From Adiantum capillus-veneris (taxonomy: Eukaryota > Streptophyta > Polypodiopsida > Polypodiales > Pteridaceae), in the NCBI GenBank assembly GCA_014529385.2, contig CM043955.1, positions 154,471,640 through 154,535,639 of the forward strand: a stretch of DNA of 64,000 nt, given 5' to 3'. Made by a program: the position numbers and the translations under genes. The notes below the pieces were generated by a model, which was given only the letters and a program-made list of their open reading frames with translations, was not told the origin of the DNA and did no database searches. Below are positions 45,454-55,075 of the stretch, in pieces; positions within the stretch are counted from its first letter, which is position 1, and each line of letters starts with the position of its first letter.

Positions 45454-46404
45454 CTATTTGCTTGAGAGACTTGCCTCCTCCTTGGGCACATTTTCTTCAT
45501 GAGAGATCTCCTTGTTTTTATTATTCTTTTCCTCATATGCCTTGCGACGCATATTTTGTTGCTTAATAGTGCGATCTTCACATACAAAACATTTTGTATC
45601 CCTCAAATAGATCCAACTATTATCAAGGATAATCTTTCGCTTGGTCTCATCCGGCATGGTGCATACAATTGGCCGTTCTCCCGAGCGAGGAGCTCCTTGC
45701 TTCCCCACTCTATGTGCTCCATAGACCATAACTCCGGACATGCCAAAGTGGGTTTTGAAGAAATCTTCAATAACAATGGCAAGAGAAGGAGGTGTCTCTA
45801 ACTTCTCTTCGGGAATTCCACGAATAACAATGTTCTTGGAACGTCGCTCCCGTTCCTTCAACTCCTCCACATCCACATTCTCAACATTCTTTGTTTGAAC
45901 CATAGCTTGCATGAGTGAGGAATTAGAAACCACATTGCTACCACATACATCAGCCCAAGACTTGTTTGTGCATACATTTTTCATGTCGCATACATCCCGG
46001 CTCATAGTGTCAAATTTCTCCTCTTTCAATACATGGTCATGCTCTACTTTGCTCATCCGCTCCTTCAAAGCATTCAAGTCCACAAGAGAGCGTTTACATT
46101 CTTTGACTTCCTCTTCAAGTTGCATCAAACGTGTTGTTTGCATCTCAAGTGTCCTCTTGAGATTCTCATTCTCAACCACAAGTACCCTTAGTGTGCCATT
46201 CTCCATTGCAAGTGCTCGTAAGTCTTCGCCTTGTTTGTTTACGGTCTCTTGCAATGATACCAAGTACGCCATGATCATGGTTTTCGATGTCGTTGGTTGG
46301 GTGGTTGTGTTGCTATCTTCACACTTAGGAGATTTTGGATCATTTTCCACAATGGTTGTGGACCTTGTTGAAGAAGAAGAACCCTTGCGAGTGCCGGAAG
46401 ACAT
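45454..46404 (-). CDS. LINE ORF1: L1-type RNA-binding protein (316 aa)
   Basis: An intact frame from ATG (MSSGTRKGSSSS). Residues about 1-45 are Ser/Thr-rich. About 55-125 is a heptad-like coiled coil (…LRVLVVENENLKRTLEMQTT…). About 185-260 resembles the RRM of L1 ORF1 proteins (RRSKNIVIRGIPEEK, then VYGAHRVGKQ). A basic C-terminal domain has 'RPIVCTMPDETKRKIILDN' and a Lys/Glu-rich end. Such proteins trimerise and coat LINE RNA for target-primed reverse transcription. No stop or frameshift is present, in contrast with ORF2. Confidence 0.88.
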   Translation of the reverse strand: MSSGTRKGSSSSTRSTTIVENDPKSPKCEDSNTTTQPTTSKTMIMAYLVSLQETVNKQGEDLRALAMENGTLRVLVVENENLKRTLEMQTTRLMQLEEEVKECKRSLVDLNALKERMSKVEHDHVLKEEKFDTMSRDVCDMKNVCTNKSWADVCGSNVVSNSSLMQAMVQTKNVENVDVEELKERERRSKNIVIRGIPEEKLETPPSLAIVIEDFFKTHFGMSGVMVYGAHRVGKQGAPRSGERPIVCTMPDETKRKIILDNSWIYLRDTKCFVCEDRTIKQQNMRRKAYEEKNNKNKEISHEENVPKEEASLSSK

Positions 46405-46629
46405 TGTATGTAAAATAGGAGATGAGAATCAATTTTGTTGAACCTGTTCACTTCGGAAATGCTGCTACAAAAACACCTTCCATAACTCTGAAAATTTCTG
46501 TCTTTACATCAATGCGTAGAGGACTTCGTGCTCTTCGATTGAGGCTATAGATCACCCAAATCGGAATTCGGATGAAGAAGTTATGATCAAAAGAGTGGAC
46601 TGCTGTCTACTAGGTCAAAAAACGGCTGC

Positions 46630-46632
<3 letters not shown>

Positions 46633-46678
<46 letters not shown>

Positions 46679-46994
46679 CATAGAAAGAGAGAAGGAGAGA
46701 GAGAGAGAGAGAGAGATACAGATTGAGAGAGAGATAGAGAGAGGGACTCCTTACTCTCAGAGAGAGAGAGAGAGAGAGATAGAGTCAGTTTGACAGACAA
46801 AAAGCAATGGAGGAGACACCTCCCATGGAGTTTCTGCAAACCCCACCAACAAAAGGTGATCTCTCACTCTTTCTCTCTGTATTTCCAACAGTTGGTACAA
46901 ATTGTGTGTGTGTGTGTGTGTGTGTGTAAACAAAGAAAAACCCATACTGTTGTTCAACACACACACACCTCAACACATAATTCCATAGACAGAG

Positions 46995-47027
<33 letters not shown>

Positions 47028-47068
47028 GACATACACACTCTCTCTCTCCCTCCCCTCTCTGTCCCCGT
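46633..47068. repeat. (GA)n / (GT)n / (CA)n compound microsatellites
   Basis: (GA)n at about 46633-46785 with interruptions, (GT)n at about 46903-46927, and (CA)n at about 46961-47022. They form the right-hand counterpart of the simple-repeat block at 41056-42002, from which they were separated by the LINE insertion. No gene. Confidence 0.85.
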
Positions 47069-47129
47069 TACTAACGGCGCACAGAGCCAACCAAACACTG
47101 GCTGCAGCTCTCTCCGCGCGCCTATAGTA
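47069..47129. repeat. GGCGCGC hairpin C
   Basis: TACTAACGGCGCACAGAG at 47069-47086 pairs imperfectly with the CTCTCTCCGCGCGCCTATAGTA region at 47108-47129. It has the same ends and spacing as hairpins A and B on the other side of the LINE. Confidence 0.8.
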
Positions 47130-47147
47130 TAGTTATGACTCTCTCTT

Positions 47148-47202
<55 letters not shown>

Positions 47203-47203
<1 letters not shown>

Positions 47204-47268
47204 GTACTTAAGGCGCGCGTAGAGAGTTGCAAAAAGCATGTTGTCGTCCTTGCGCGCCTTTAGTACAA
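47203..47268. repeat. GGCGCGC hairpin D
   Basis: TTGTACTTAAGGCGCGCGTA at 47203-47222 pairs imperfectly with the CTTGCGCGCCTTTAGTACAA block at 47249-47268. A (CT)n tract of about 25 units (47150-47200) lies directly on its left. Confidence 0.85.
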
Positions 47269-47292
47269 AGAGAAACATACAGACACATACAG

Positions 47293-47368
<76 letters not shown>

Positions 47369-47392
47369 CTATTTGTATTTTTTAATGTTCTT

Positions 47393-47430
<38 letters not shown>

Positions 47431-47463
47431 ATGTGTGTTTTTGTTTGTGCTTTGGAGAGAGAC

Positions 47464-47465
<2 letters not shown>

Positions 47466-47558
<93 letters not shown>
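47466..47558. repeat. (TA)n microsatellite
   Basis: About 46 uninterrupted TA units between two (GA)n tracts, about 50 bp upstream of the first P2 exon seen. It may contain or replace the P2 promoter. Long TA tracts extrude cruciforms and break easily. Confidence 0.95.
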
Positions 47559-47559
<1 letters not shown>

Positions 47560-47607
47560 AGAGAGAGAGAGAGAGAGAGTGAGACTTGTCATGTTTCTTG
47601 ATGAATA

Positions 47608-48935
47608 GGATTAAGGTCCAGTAGGCAGAAGAGGCTGAAACCAGACCCAAAGCTTGTGCCAAGATTTCAACCTTTGCAGGCTCAGTTGCTTAATGTTTCT
47701 GCCAAAATAACTGTTGACTTTTGTCAGGACATATCTAAAGAAGAGTCAATTGGTGAAGATCAATCAGAGAGGTCACCAGGCCAAGAGGATCCCTCACCCT
47801 ACAAGGCTCCCTCACCCTGTATAGTACTTGTCAAGAAAAATACAAGAAAGAGGAATATAGACTTCTCAGATGATGCAGATGTGCCAGAAAGTAGTCCCTG
47901 TGCAACTAAATGTAAAGCCAAAGAGGATGTGTCTTCTCTGGAAGACCCAGCTGCAACTGATGAGAGGCTGTTTGATTTTGCAGCATCTTGTGGTGCTGGG
48001 GACAAGTTTGATCTAGTTCATTCTATGTTTAATCCAAAGTTTGACATTGAAGACCTGTTAGCTCAGCACAGTAATTTCTTGCAGTCCTACAGAGATAAGT
48101 TTGAAGTGATGGTGCAGGTAGGGAGGGTTGTTCTGCCCACTATGACTCTTGTGCATTTAAATGACTGTGGTGGAAAGGGACAGGGACAGAAGAAGTATAG
48201 GGAATTACCACCTTCTTGTCGACATTCAGCCTGCCCTTTGCACCAAAAAGAATGCAAACTCATTCAGGAAGCTTTTGGCTTTATGATTTACCTGAACAGT
48301 CTGTTTGGATTCCTCATGCAGAATCCTGATGAGGTGTTAGAGGAGCAGGATGCAGCACCAGATGAAGAATGCGAGGAGACAACTCATATACAAGAAGTCG
48401 AGGAGGTTGAAGATACAGTCGACCTTGAGGTTGAGGCAATTGAAGTACAAAGAAGTAAGACGCTCTCTGTGAAAACCACAGAAATCAAACTTCCATTGGA
48501 TGTCAGTAACTTCACTAAGAAGCATGCTCAGATGATGTTGCCTGCTGTGCCTGACTTCAGGATTGGAGACAGGACTTATATCTTCTTACATGATGTGCAA
48601 AGCATCTTTTATTTAAGGGAGGATTTCTCCTTGGCTATTATTTCCAAAGTCCAAGAGGAGAGGAGTGGATTTGTTTCAGAGGATAGTAGTGATGATGAGG
48701 CAATGGAAACATCCAGAAATCCAATGGAATGCCTCCGAAGATGCTTTGAGAAAGCTGAAAAATACAAGGAGACACTACCTGATGAAGCCACCTTCCAAGA
48801 AATAAAACAAAGCCTAAGACCATCAACAAGTAACAAAGAAGTGGAGGATTGGTTTAACCATTCAGGTCAGGGGTCAACTACATTTGTAGACTTGTGGCAG
48901 GAAAACCTCTTTCTGCAGAATGAGAGCTTCATGGT

Positions 48936-48990
<55 letters not shown>

Positions 48991-49445
48991 TGTCACTTCT
49001 GACATGATATGTGCATTCTTGGATTGCTGACAAGGATGACTTCCTTCGGCGACGGACTCGAGAGTATCGTGGAAGGGATGCGGCCCTAGCGCAGTACCTT
49101 TCAAAGCTTTGCGAGTCGCCGATAGTAGTTTTTCACAATTCCATGTCACAAGAGGGTTCAATAGCAACTTACACATTCAAGACACTATCATGCTTCTTGG
49201 GTGGACCCGTGCTGCCCAAAAGTGTAGATAAAGTCATTCTTGTGGACAAAGTGTTTGCTAGAGATTGTTTTGGTTACTGCCCGGGCTATACAGGTTGTCG
49301 GGAAGCGTATTACTACACCTACACAACAATGGCACTAGCTCTTGGTAGACAAAACCCAGATGAACTTTTAGAGTATGGCAAACATCTCATGATTCGTTAC
49401 AAGGGTGACGTGCCAAAAAACAAAATTGAACCTTCAAAATCTTGA
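47608..49445 (+). CDS. P2: unknown protein of the TIR element (~560+ aa, at least 2 exons)
   Basis: The frame opens after a possible acceptor (GATGAATAG, 47607) and runs to an ATG|GTAACT donor at 48933. The 101-nt intron includes a (CT)24 tract at about 48939-48987, and the acceptor GACAAG at 49034 restores the frame to the stop at 49445. No good ATG lies at the 5' end, so an upstream exon or non-ATG start is likely. Residues run basic (RSSRQKRLKPDPK), acidic/Ser-rich, then a globular part with His/Cys residues (PPSCRHSACPLHQKECK). A Glu-rich linker and a second globular part with CFGYCPGYTGCREAYYYTYT follow. I do not recognise the family. It is transcribed away from the central spacer and converges on P3, 63 bp apart. 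Confidence 0.7.
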
Positions 49446-49508
49446 TACACTTCAAGTAGCAATTGTATAAGATCATGTATTACATAAATTTTGTACAATG
49501 TCATCCAC

Positions 49509-52351
49509 TCATAGTATCTTTCTCCACTTGTTATTCACATACACCATTGTCTCTCTCCACCTTCGTTGACTTTCACGAGCTCCGGAGTTGTTGTATGCCA
49601 TTGATCTTTTAACTTTTTGTTGTTGTAAATGTCTGATGGCTTGTGCTGTTGCTGAATTTGCCAAGACTTCTTTTGCGTGCATTCGATGAATGATTCTACG
49701 ATAGAACCATTCAAATAGTTCTCTTAAACTGTTAGCCTTGATTCGAGAGCCACCATGTCGTGTGTGCCTGAAATAAGCATTTCTCGCCATGTAATGAGAC
49801 TTTTCCATCCCTTGGGTATTCCATATTGCCGGGTTCCCATACTTTTGTATAAAATATGGTAAATGATTGAAGATGATGTGTTGGATATGAAAACAGATTA
49901 GTTAGAATGTTTTACACTCACATATTTGCACATAAGAGAGAATGAAATACACGATAATACCATGTAGTGAGTAATCTCGGTGTCTGTCCATGCTGTCTTG
50001 AATGACTTTTTCAGAACGTTGAGATTCTCCTTGAACTTGTTCATATCACCTTGTGACCAGTCATCTTTGTCGCACATCAAAAATAGGATGTCTATTGATC
50101 GCCAAACCTCAGCCTTCGCGTTACGAGTAGTTGGTTCTTGGTCTTTGACTGCAATATGTAGCTTTTTCCAGCTCTGATACTCTACCTTGCTAACATAAGA
50201 TGTGTTATATATTTTTCCATGTTTTGTTAGCTTCGGATCTCTTGTACCTTGGGGTTTAGATAAAAACCTCTGTGCCTTCACCCCACCGATGGATGGTTTG
50301 CATGGGACGTCCTTCTCAGCAATTGATCTCTTTTCATCCCGCTGGATTTTCACATTGCCACCATGAAGCCCCATATCCGACAGTACCATTTCTAAGCACT
50401 GCAGGGCTACTTGTCGTTCTTCCAAGTTCTTAATCTTCCAAGCAAACCCGATATATAAGTAGTCCACAATTCTACAAAGGGCATGCATTGTACAAATGTG
50501 GACATTCACAAGTGGTATTTTCAAAACCGGTCGAAAAGCAGGATCCTCAATGTGACGTGTTGGAGCTTTTCTCCGCCACTTTGGGTCCATGACCTTTGCA
50601 GGCTCCATGCAGAACAAACACGGCGACTTTGCCATTGCACCCATTCCACAATTATACATGCACTTTAATGTTTTGAGGTCACCTGCAAGATGCCACTGAA
50701 CTTGAAAGTCTCCCCTTCCATCTAGACGTAGTACCTCTCCCTGGTTAGTTTGTCGATCAATCACCTCCGGAATATTAGTTCGATGGAACACCCAATATAG
50801 AATCTCATGATCTTCTTTCTTTATCTGCAACACAAAATAAATGAGACTTAAGTAGATGTGAACATTTGAGCTTACCTCAGAATCTCGCTTACCTCAAACG
50901 CACCAAGCCACCATATGTTAGATTCTGATTGAACACTAAAATATAAAGGATCATCACTGGGACACTTTGAGAGGGCTCTATTCATTAAAGTAATAGTAAC
51001 ACGCTCTAGCTTTTTCTCTTTAACAAACTCACACTCATCCAGTTTTAACACAAAATGTAATACCCCTCGTGACTCTTCAAATGTGATGTTGTAAAACTCC
51101 ACCATTCTCTTCTGTAATATCCGCAGGTCCATAAAAATATTATTGAACTCATCATATGCCATGTTTGCTCCATGGCCATTGTAAGTTGCTTTAATATGAA
51201 AGGGTTGTCCAAGATAGTCTCCCTGTGCCTCGTTAAGCTGAAGCCTCTCTTTCCAAACACTTGAGGCTGATGGTAGAAGTTTGGATTTTATACCCTTCTT
51301 AACAAAGATGGATGAGACAGACTTTTGGATAGCCGAATATCCTCTTTTTCTTACACCAAGTGAATCAAGTGTGCCTTGTATCTCTTTTGCAAGCACTGAG
51401 TTCTCTGAAATAAAGCGTTCCGCTACATTTCGTTGTAGGACCTTAAACTTCTTGTCATGTACTATATCTGCTGCCAGGCTTCTACTTATAAGTGGCTTCA
51501 ATCTCTTTCCTATATTGGCTTTGGGGTCAATGTTTTCCTTGTCAGGATAGATAGAATCTCTACATGAAGACAATGCATAAGTAAATAAGAGAAAATTTGC
51601 TTCACTAACACTATTTAGACACATGAAAACAATGCATAACAAGAAAAAACAAAAAAAATTACTTAACTAAGACAATGTAGCCAACTAAGAAGTATCACCT
51701 TAATGCTCGAATTCTTTTCTTGAGACCTCCTGATGGAACCTGCAATGTTTCAAGATTGCGCAATTTCTTCTTTCGGATACGAGCACCCAAGATGGTGTCC
51801 TTCATTTGACAACTTCGAACCTTTCCTTTCAGTTCTTGTACCTCTGTTTTATGTTGCAAAATGGTAACCTGATCTGTAGAATGTAAATGTGAAAGGCGAA
51901 CAATCTCACATTGTTGAGCTTGGAGAATGCCCTTGTAAGTTTCAGCTTCTCTTGTAAGAGATTTACAATAACCCAGAAGGCCCTTTTCTCCATCACCAGC
52001 AAAGGTCAATAAGCTTGTGGGATTGACAAACGGTGGAGACGCATTAGTCATTGGATTCTTAGGGTAGAGAGAGCCTCTCGTCCAGATATCTATGTGTTTA
52101 GCTCCCTGAGCTCTGAGCGTGTCTATGGAAGTGGGAGGTATATGTGTGTTTGTTTTACTACGCTTAATCAATGGTTGGTACTCATTGTCCAAATCAATGT
52201 GAAGGTGATATTTGGCTCGTTTCCGGGTAACATTTGTGCCATTTGAGGAGTGCGCCATTAGCCAAATGTGCAGGTTTAATGGAAAGTGAATAGCGGCTGC
52301 GCCTTCGTCCCTCCATGTTAGCCTCATTCCCTCCATATTGACGAGGTTCAT
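49509..52351 (-). CDS. P3: large multi-exon protein with Cys cluster; candidate transposase of the TIR element
   Basis: Exons are 52351-51699, 51559-50893, 50824-49961 and 49880-49509. The first two introns have GT/AG ends and join in frame (…RAL-R-DSIYPDKEN; WWLGAFE|IKKEDHE). The third has a GTATTA donor but no AG at the acceptor that would keep the frame, so it is either mutated or mis-assigned. The product would be about 851 aa. N-terminal basic segments are followed by a Cys cluster near residues 495-512 (CMYNCG…SPCLFC) just after HLAGDLKTL. Then come HICTMHALCRIVDYL and, in exon 4, HLPYFIQKYG and NTQGMEKSHYMARNAYFRHT. This D…CxxC…QGxEK pattern reminds me of orphan mobile-element-like proteins seen in several eukaryotes; that is recall, not a match. 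Its end position next to the right TIR suits a transposase. Confidence 0.65.
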
Positions 52352-52518
52352 TCAATGCAACTGAAAAGAGGATTATCCCTCAATCACTACGAACGAATGT
52401 TCAGAAGAGTAAGGAATCTACTTAAAGTACACTTTTTGAACTTTTACTATGAAAGAACCAGCTCTATTATTTGCCATTTTTTCTAGAGAGAGAGTGCAAA
52501 AAATACATTTTCTTAGAA

Positions 52519-52552
52519 GGCCCTCCAAATGACCTCCGAAATTCCCTAATGC
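52519..52552 (-). repeat. Right terminal inverted repeat (34 bp)
   Basis: On the minus strand it starts GCATTAGGGAATTTC and ends TTTGGAGGGCC, the inverted partner of 35956-35989. It is immediately flanked by GCCTATCAAAACG and, 28 bp further on, by the LTR shell's PBS. Confidence 0.85.
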
Positions 52553-52580
52553 CTATCAAAACGCTGCCTTGCCCGCCTGG

Positions 52581-52592
52581 GCTCTGATACCA
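52581..52592 (-). other. Primer-binding site of the LTR shell
   Basis: TGGTATCAGAGC on the minus strand, two bases inside the 5' LTR at 52595-52863. Confidence 0.85.
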
Positions 52593-52594
52593 CG

Positions 52595-52671
52595 TGAAGG
52601 GACTCATGCTATGGTGGATGCCATGAGGCTTGGTCATGGTGGAGTTGAGCGTACAGAGTAGGGAAAGGATG

Positions 52672-52735
<64 letters not shown>

Positions 52736-52863
52736 AAGCTTTACATATATAGATTTAGAATTTTCCATGCAACTAAACTAAATCTTGGACTTTCCTTTGC
52801 ATGCCTTAAGGATTGTTCCTACGGGTAGACTACTTCCTGAACCAGGGCTTGCAAAACCCAACA
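52595..52863 (-). repeat. 5' LTR of the LTR shell, with (GA)n
   Basis: 269-bp partner of 34651-34954. It contains a (GA)n tract at about 52675-52732 and is followed by the TSD copy CCTAC and the resumed LINE. Confidence 0.88.
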
Positions 52864-54017
52864 CCTACAAAATGTGTACATATCCACAAGACTCAAGTTA
52901 ACAAAACTCTCAACCTGCTTGTCCCTCAAGTTCCTCCAAAATCTTCCACATGCACGTGCCTTTTCTTAAACTTGAAAAAGTTGATGCTTTACTTCTCATC
53001 TTCTTCTCTTCTTTTGAATCAATGCCTTGTATGTATGCAAAGGATTTTGACAATTGTCTTTGTCCATAGTTGCATGAAGCTTTTTCAAGGACTTTCGAGC
53101 ATCTTGACATTCTTTATCAAACCACCTTTTGCATGATCTATCTTTGTTGATACCATAGACATGCTTTATGGCAAAGCATTCTTCGGCACAAGAACAAATA
53201 ACTTTCTTGAAAGCTTCCCATTTAGTTTCCAATAGTGCATCATGTTGAAGCTTTGTCATCCATAACTTTTGATCAACCATTTCAATTTACATTGGTGCTC
53301 GTTTGAAATCCATACATAGTGATAAATTCTCTTCCCTTTGGCTGAGATTATCATGCTTAGTTGCTTCTCCACATGTAAGTTCAATACATACGGTCCGATG
53401 GTCTGATTCCGGGGTGCATTGGCCAAGCGTAAAACTCTTGATACAATACATGATGCCTTCGGAGAGTAGCATATAGTCAATCACGCTGTCCCCATTATGT
53501 TTTCTACATGTAATCCATTGGTTCCACTCCGCAAAGATACACCATTGGCAATGAGCATACCCGTGCTATTACAAATGTATAAAAGTAACTTTCCATAGTG
53601 ATCCAAATCTTTCTCATCCATTGAAGTAAGATCATACAAGTGAACTTCCTCCAACTCTCTTAAAATGTATGGCATATCAAATTGTTGAGTATCATGTTGC
53701 AACGTTTTTGTGCGAGCATTTATATCTCCAAAGACAATAACATCACCTTTGCCTTTAAAATAAGCAATGTCCTCCTCTAAATCAAAACATGGCTGATCTT
53801 TATCCATGCAAGCATAAAAGGGGGAATCATGATGAGATATGTACCAACCAACTACAAAAATGGGTGCTCTTTTTTATGTCATAATTTTTAGCCATACATA
53901 ACGTTTGTACTTGTCATCTTTCACAATTGATACAAAATCTTTCGATCTTTTCTTAACCATACATGCTACCCCTCCTTGTCCTCTTTGTTACTTGAGATTT
54001 TCTGACCACATCAATCA
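52864..54017 (-). mobile_element. LINE fragment, right part of the LINE split by the LTR shell
   Basis: It aligns to the larger LINE at about 44115-45270: the region between RT and endonuclease, then most of the endonuclease (minus strand). Recognisable pieces are CSCAEECFAIKHVYG, ESDHRTVCIELTCGEA and VIVFGDINARTKTLQHD, spread over more than one frame by small indels. It stops abruptly at about 54017. Confidence 0.9.
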
Positions 54018-54121
54018 ATGGGGCGTGTATTTTATTGGTAAAAAATTCACAGATAAAGAGTTTTATAAATAGTCCTTGAACGCACGCGATACACACAATT
54101 TATACACAGTGACCCTCCCAA
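54018..54121. other. Short non-LINE spacer between LINE fragments
   Basis: About 104 bp with no match to the larger LINE, separating two LINE pieces that belong to different parts of ORF2. It may be filler at a deletion or rearrangement joint. Confidence 0.5.
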
Positions 54122-54875
54122 GGTTTTCACAAGCATAACCTTTGTTTTGGATTCATTCATAATCAACCCACTATGGAAGCAAAAGTTCTCAAGGACAACC
54201 ATAAGCTTTTGTGCATCCTCTAAAGTGTGTGCTAGAAGCAGTGCAATGATCCACATATAGCAAAAGCATGATTACTGAAATTGAAAATATTAACATCTTC
54301 AATGCCTTCTTCTTCATAAAGTCAAGCACCATTTGTTCCAATTGATCGATGCATAGACCAAAGAGAGTTGGTGATAACGGTCCTCCTTGTTTAATCCCCA
54401 TATTGCTTGCAAAAATTTATAAAGTTCCTCTTTCCATGCGCAATTGACGTATCACCTTCTCATAGATTCAAGAAATCGCAAGCATGAAATCACTTAGCAT
54501 TTGGAGTTCTTCCATCCTTCTTCACAAATTGTGCCGTGGAATCATATCAAAGGCTTTCTTGAAGTCCACTTATCAAAAATACAATTGCTTGCTTTTTTGT
54601 CAACTTTCCTCCATGAGAACATGAAGAGTGACAAGATGGTCAATGGTGCTACGGTGTCGACAAAAAACCCCATGTTCCTTTGCACGCTTGCCATTTTTTT
54701 CAACCCAATCACTCAATTTATCTCTATTATGCACCAAAACAACTTTTTCATAAAAGACCCAATCATTATAGTCCAATAACTATTTACCTTTTTTACATCC
54801 CCTTCTTTATGCAAAGTTTTGACATAATTAGTGCTCCAATCACAAGGCATACCATGTTGAAGTGTCAGATTGAAC

Positions 54876-54878
<3 letters not shown>
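54122..54878 (-). mobile_element. LINE RT fragment
   Basis: It aligns to the larger LINE at about 43160-43920. It keeps GIKQGGPLSPTLFGLCIDQL, the sister of GVKQGCPLSPTLF, while the YADD site is degraded (LLLYVDHC). It ends at a (GA)n tract at 54879. The parts it covers also exist at 33885-34470, so it comes from another LINE copy or a duplication rather than from the split LINE alone. Confidence 0.85.
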
Positions 54879-54925
<47 letters not shown>

Positions 54926-55001
54926 AGCGAGAAAGGGAAGAGAGAGGGGGGGGGGAACACCTAGGTAGTAAGAGTGGCAAAGAAGAGAGAGGGTAGGAGT
55001 G

Positions 55002-55072
<71 letters not shown>
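54879..55072. repeat. (GA)n microsatellites
   Basis: Two long GA tracts (about 54879-54920 and 55007-55072) flank a GA-rich segment with a G run. Open frames here are repeat translations. Confidence 0.9.

Positions 55073-55075
<3 letters not shown>

Larger units (their letters stand above)
42003..46632 (-). mobile_element. Nearly full-length L1-type LINE with 3' stem-loop and (GATA)n tail
   Basis: It runs on the minus strand from about 46632 (next to a (GA)n tract) to a (TATC)n tail at about 42003-42020. It contains ORF1 (46404-45454) and ORF2 (45447-42053, two frameshifts). The 3' end directly after ORF2 reads GGTCATATTTGACC, a short hairpin, then TCCGAGGACGATAATAAAA and the tetranucleotide tail. 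It was inserted in the microsatellite centre of the TIR element, so its TSD cannot be told from the repeats. Fragments of the same family occur at 33195-34650, 52864-54017 and 54122-54878, and a more distant relative at 15465-17040. Confidence 0.9.
35956..52552. mobile_element. Candidate novel 16.6-kb TIR element encoding H3-like/C48 protease, FCP1-like, P1, P2 and P3
   Basis: It is bounded by 34-bp inverted repeats with two mismatches. Between them lie five spliced genes: P1(+) 36311-37731, FCP1-like(-) 37922-39112, H3-like/C48(-) 39146-40697, P2(+) 47608-49445 and P3(-) 49509-52351. The order is two convergent pairs that mirror each other about a central spacer full of GGCGCGC hairpins and microsatellites. 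The spacer carries a LINE insertion of about 4.6 kb, so the original unit was about 12 kb. Introns join in frame almost everywhere, so the genes were under protein-level selection until recently. No transposase signature is certain; P3 is the best candidate. I see no convincing TSD at the TIR ends. A block of host genes cannot be excluded, but the TIRs and the position inside an LTR element argue against that. Confidence 0.7.
34651..52863 (-). mobile_element. LTR retrotransposon shell inserted in the LINE, carrying a 16.6-kb DNA element
   Basis: LTRs lie at 34651-34954 and 52595-52863, both TGAA…CCCAACA on the plus strand. On the minus strand a PBS TGGTATCAGAGC (52581-52592) follows the 5' LTR, and a purine tract GAGGGGGGGATT abuts the 3' LTR at about 34955-34966. 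TSD is CCTAG/CCTAC (34646-34650 and 52864-52868, one mismatch). I recognise no gag or pol in the remaining internal sequence (34955-35955 and 52553-52594). The shell is therefore a short non-autonomous element, expanded by a later DNA-transposon insertion. Confidence 0.85.

Noticed and set aside
34651-52863. Idea that the LTR element itself captured the five genes by retrotransposition
   Set aside because: The genes keep introns and lie on both strands, and they are separately bounded by inverted repeats, which fits a DNA-element insertion better.
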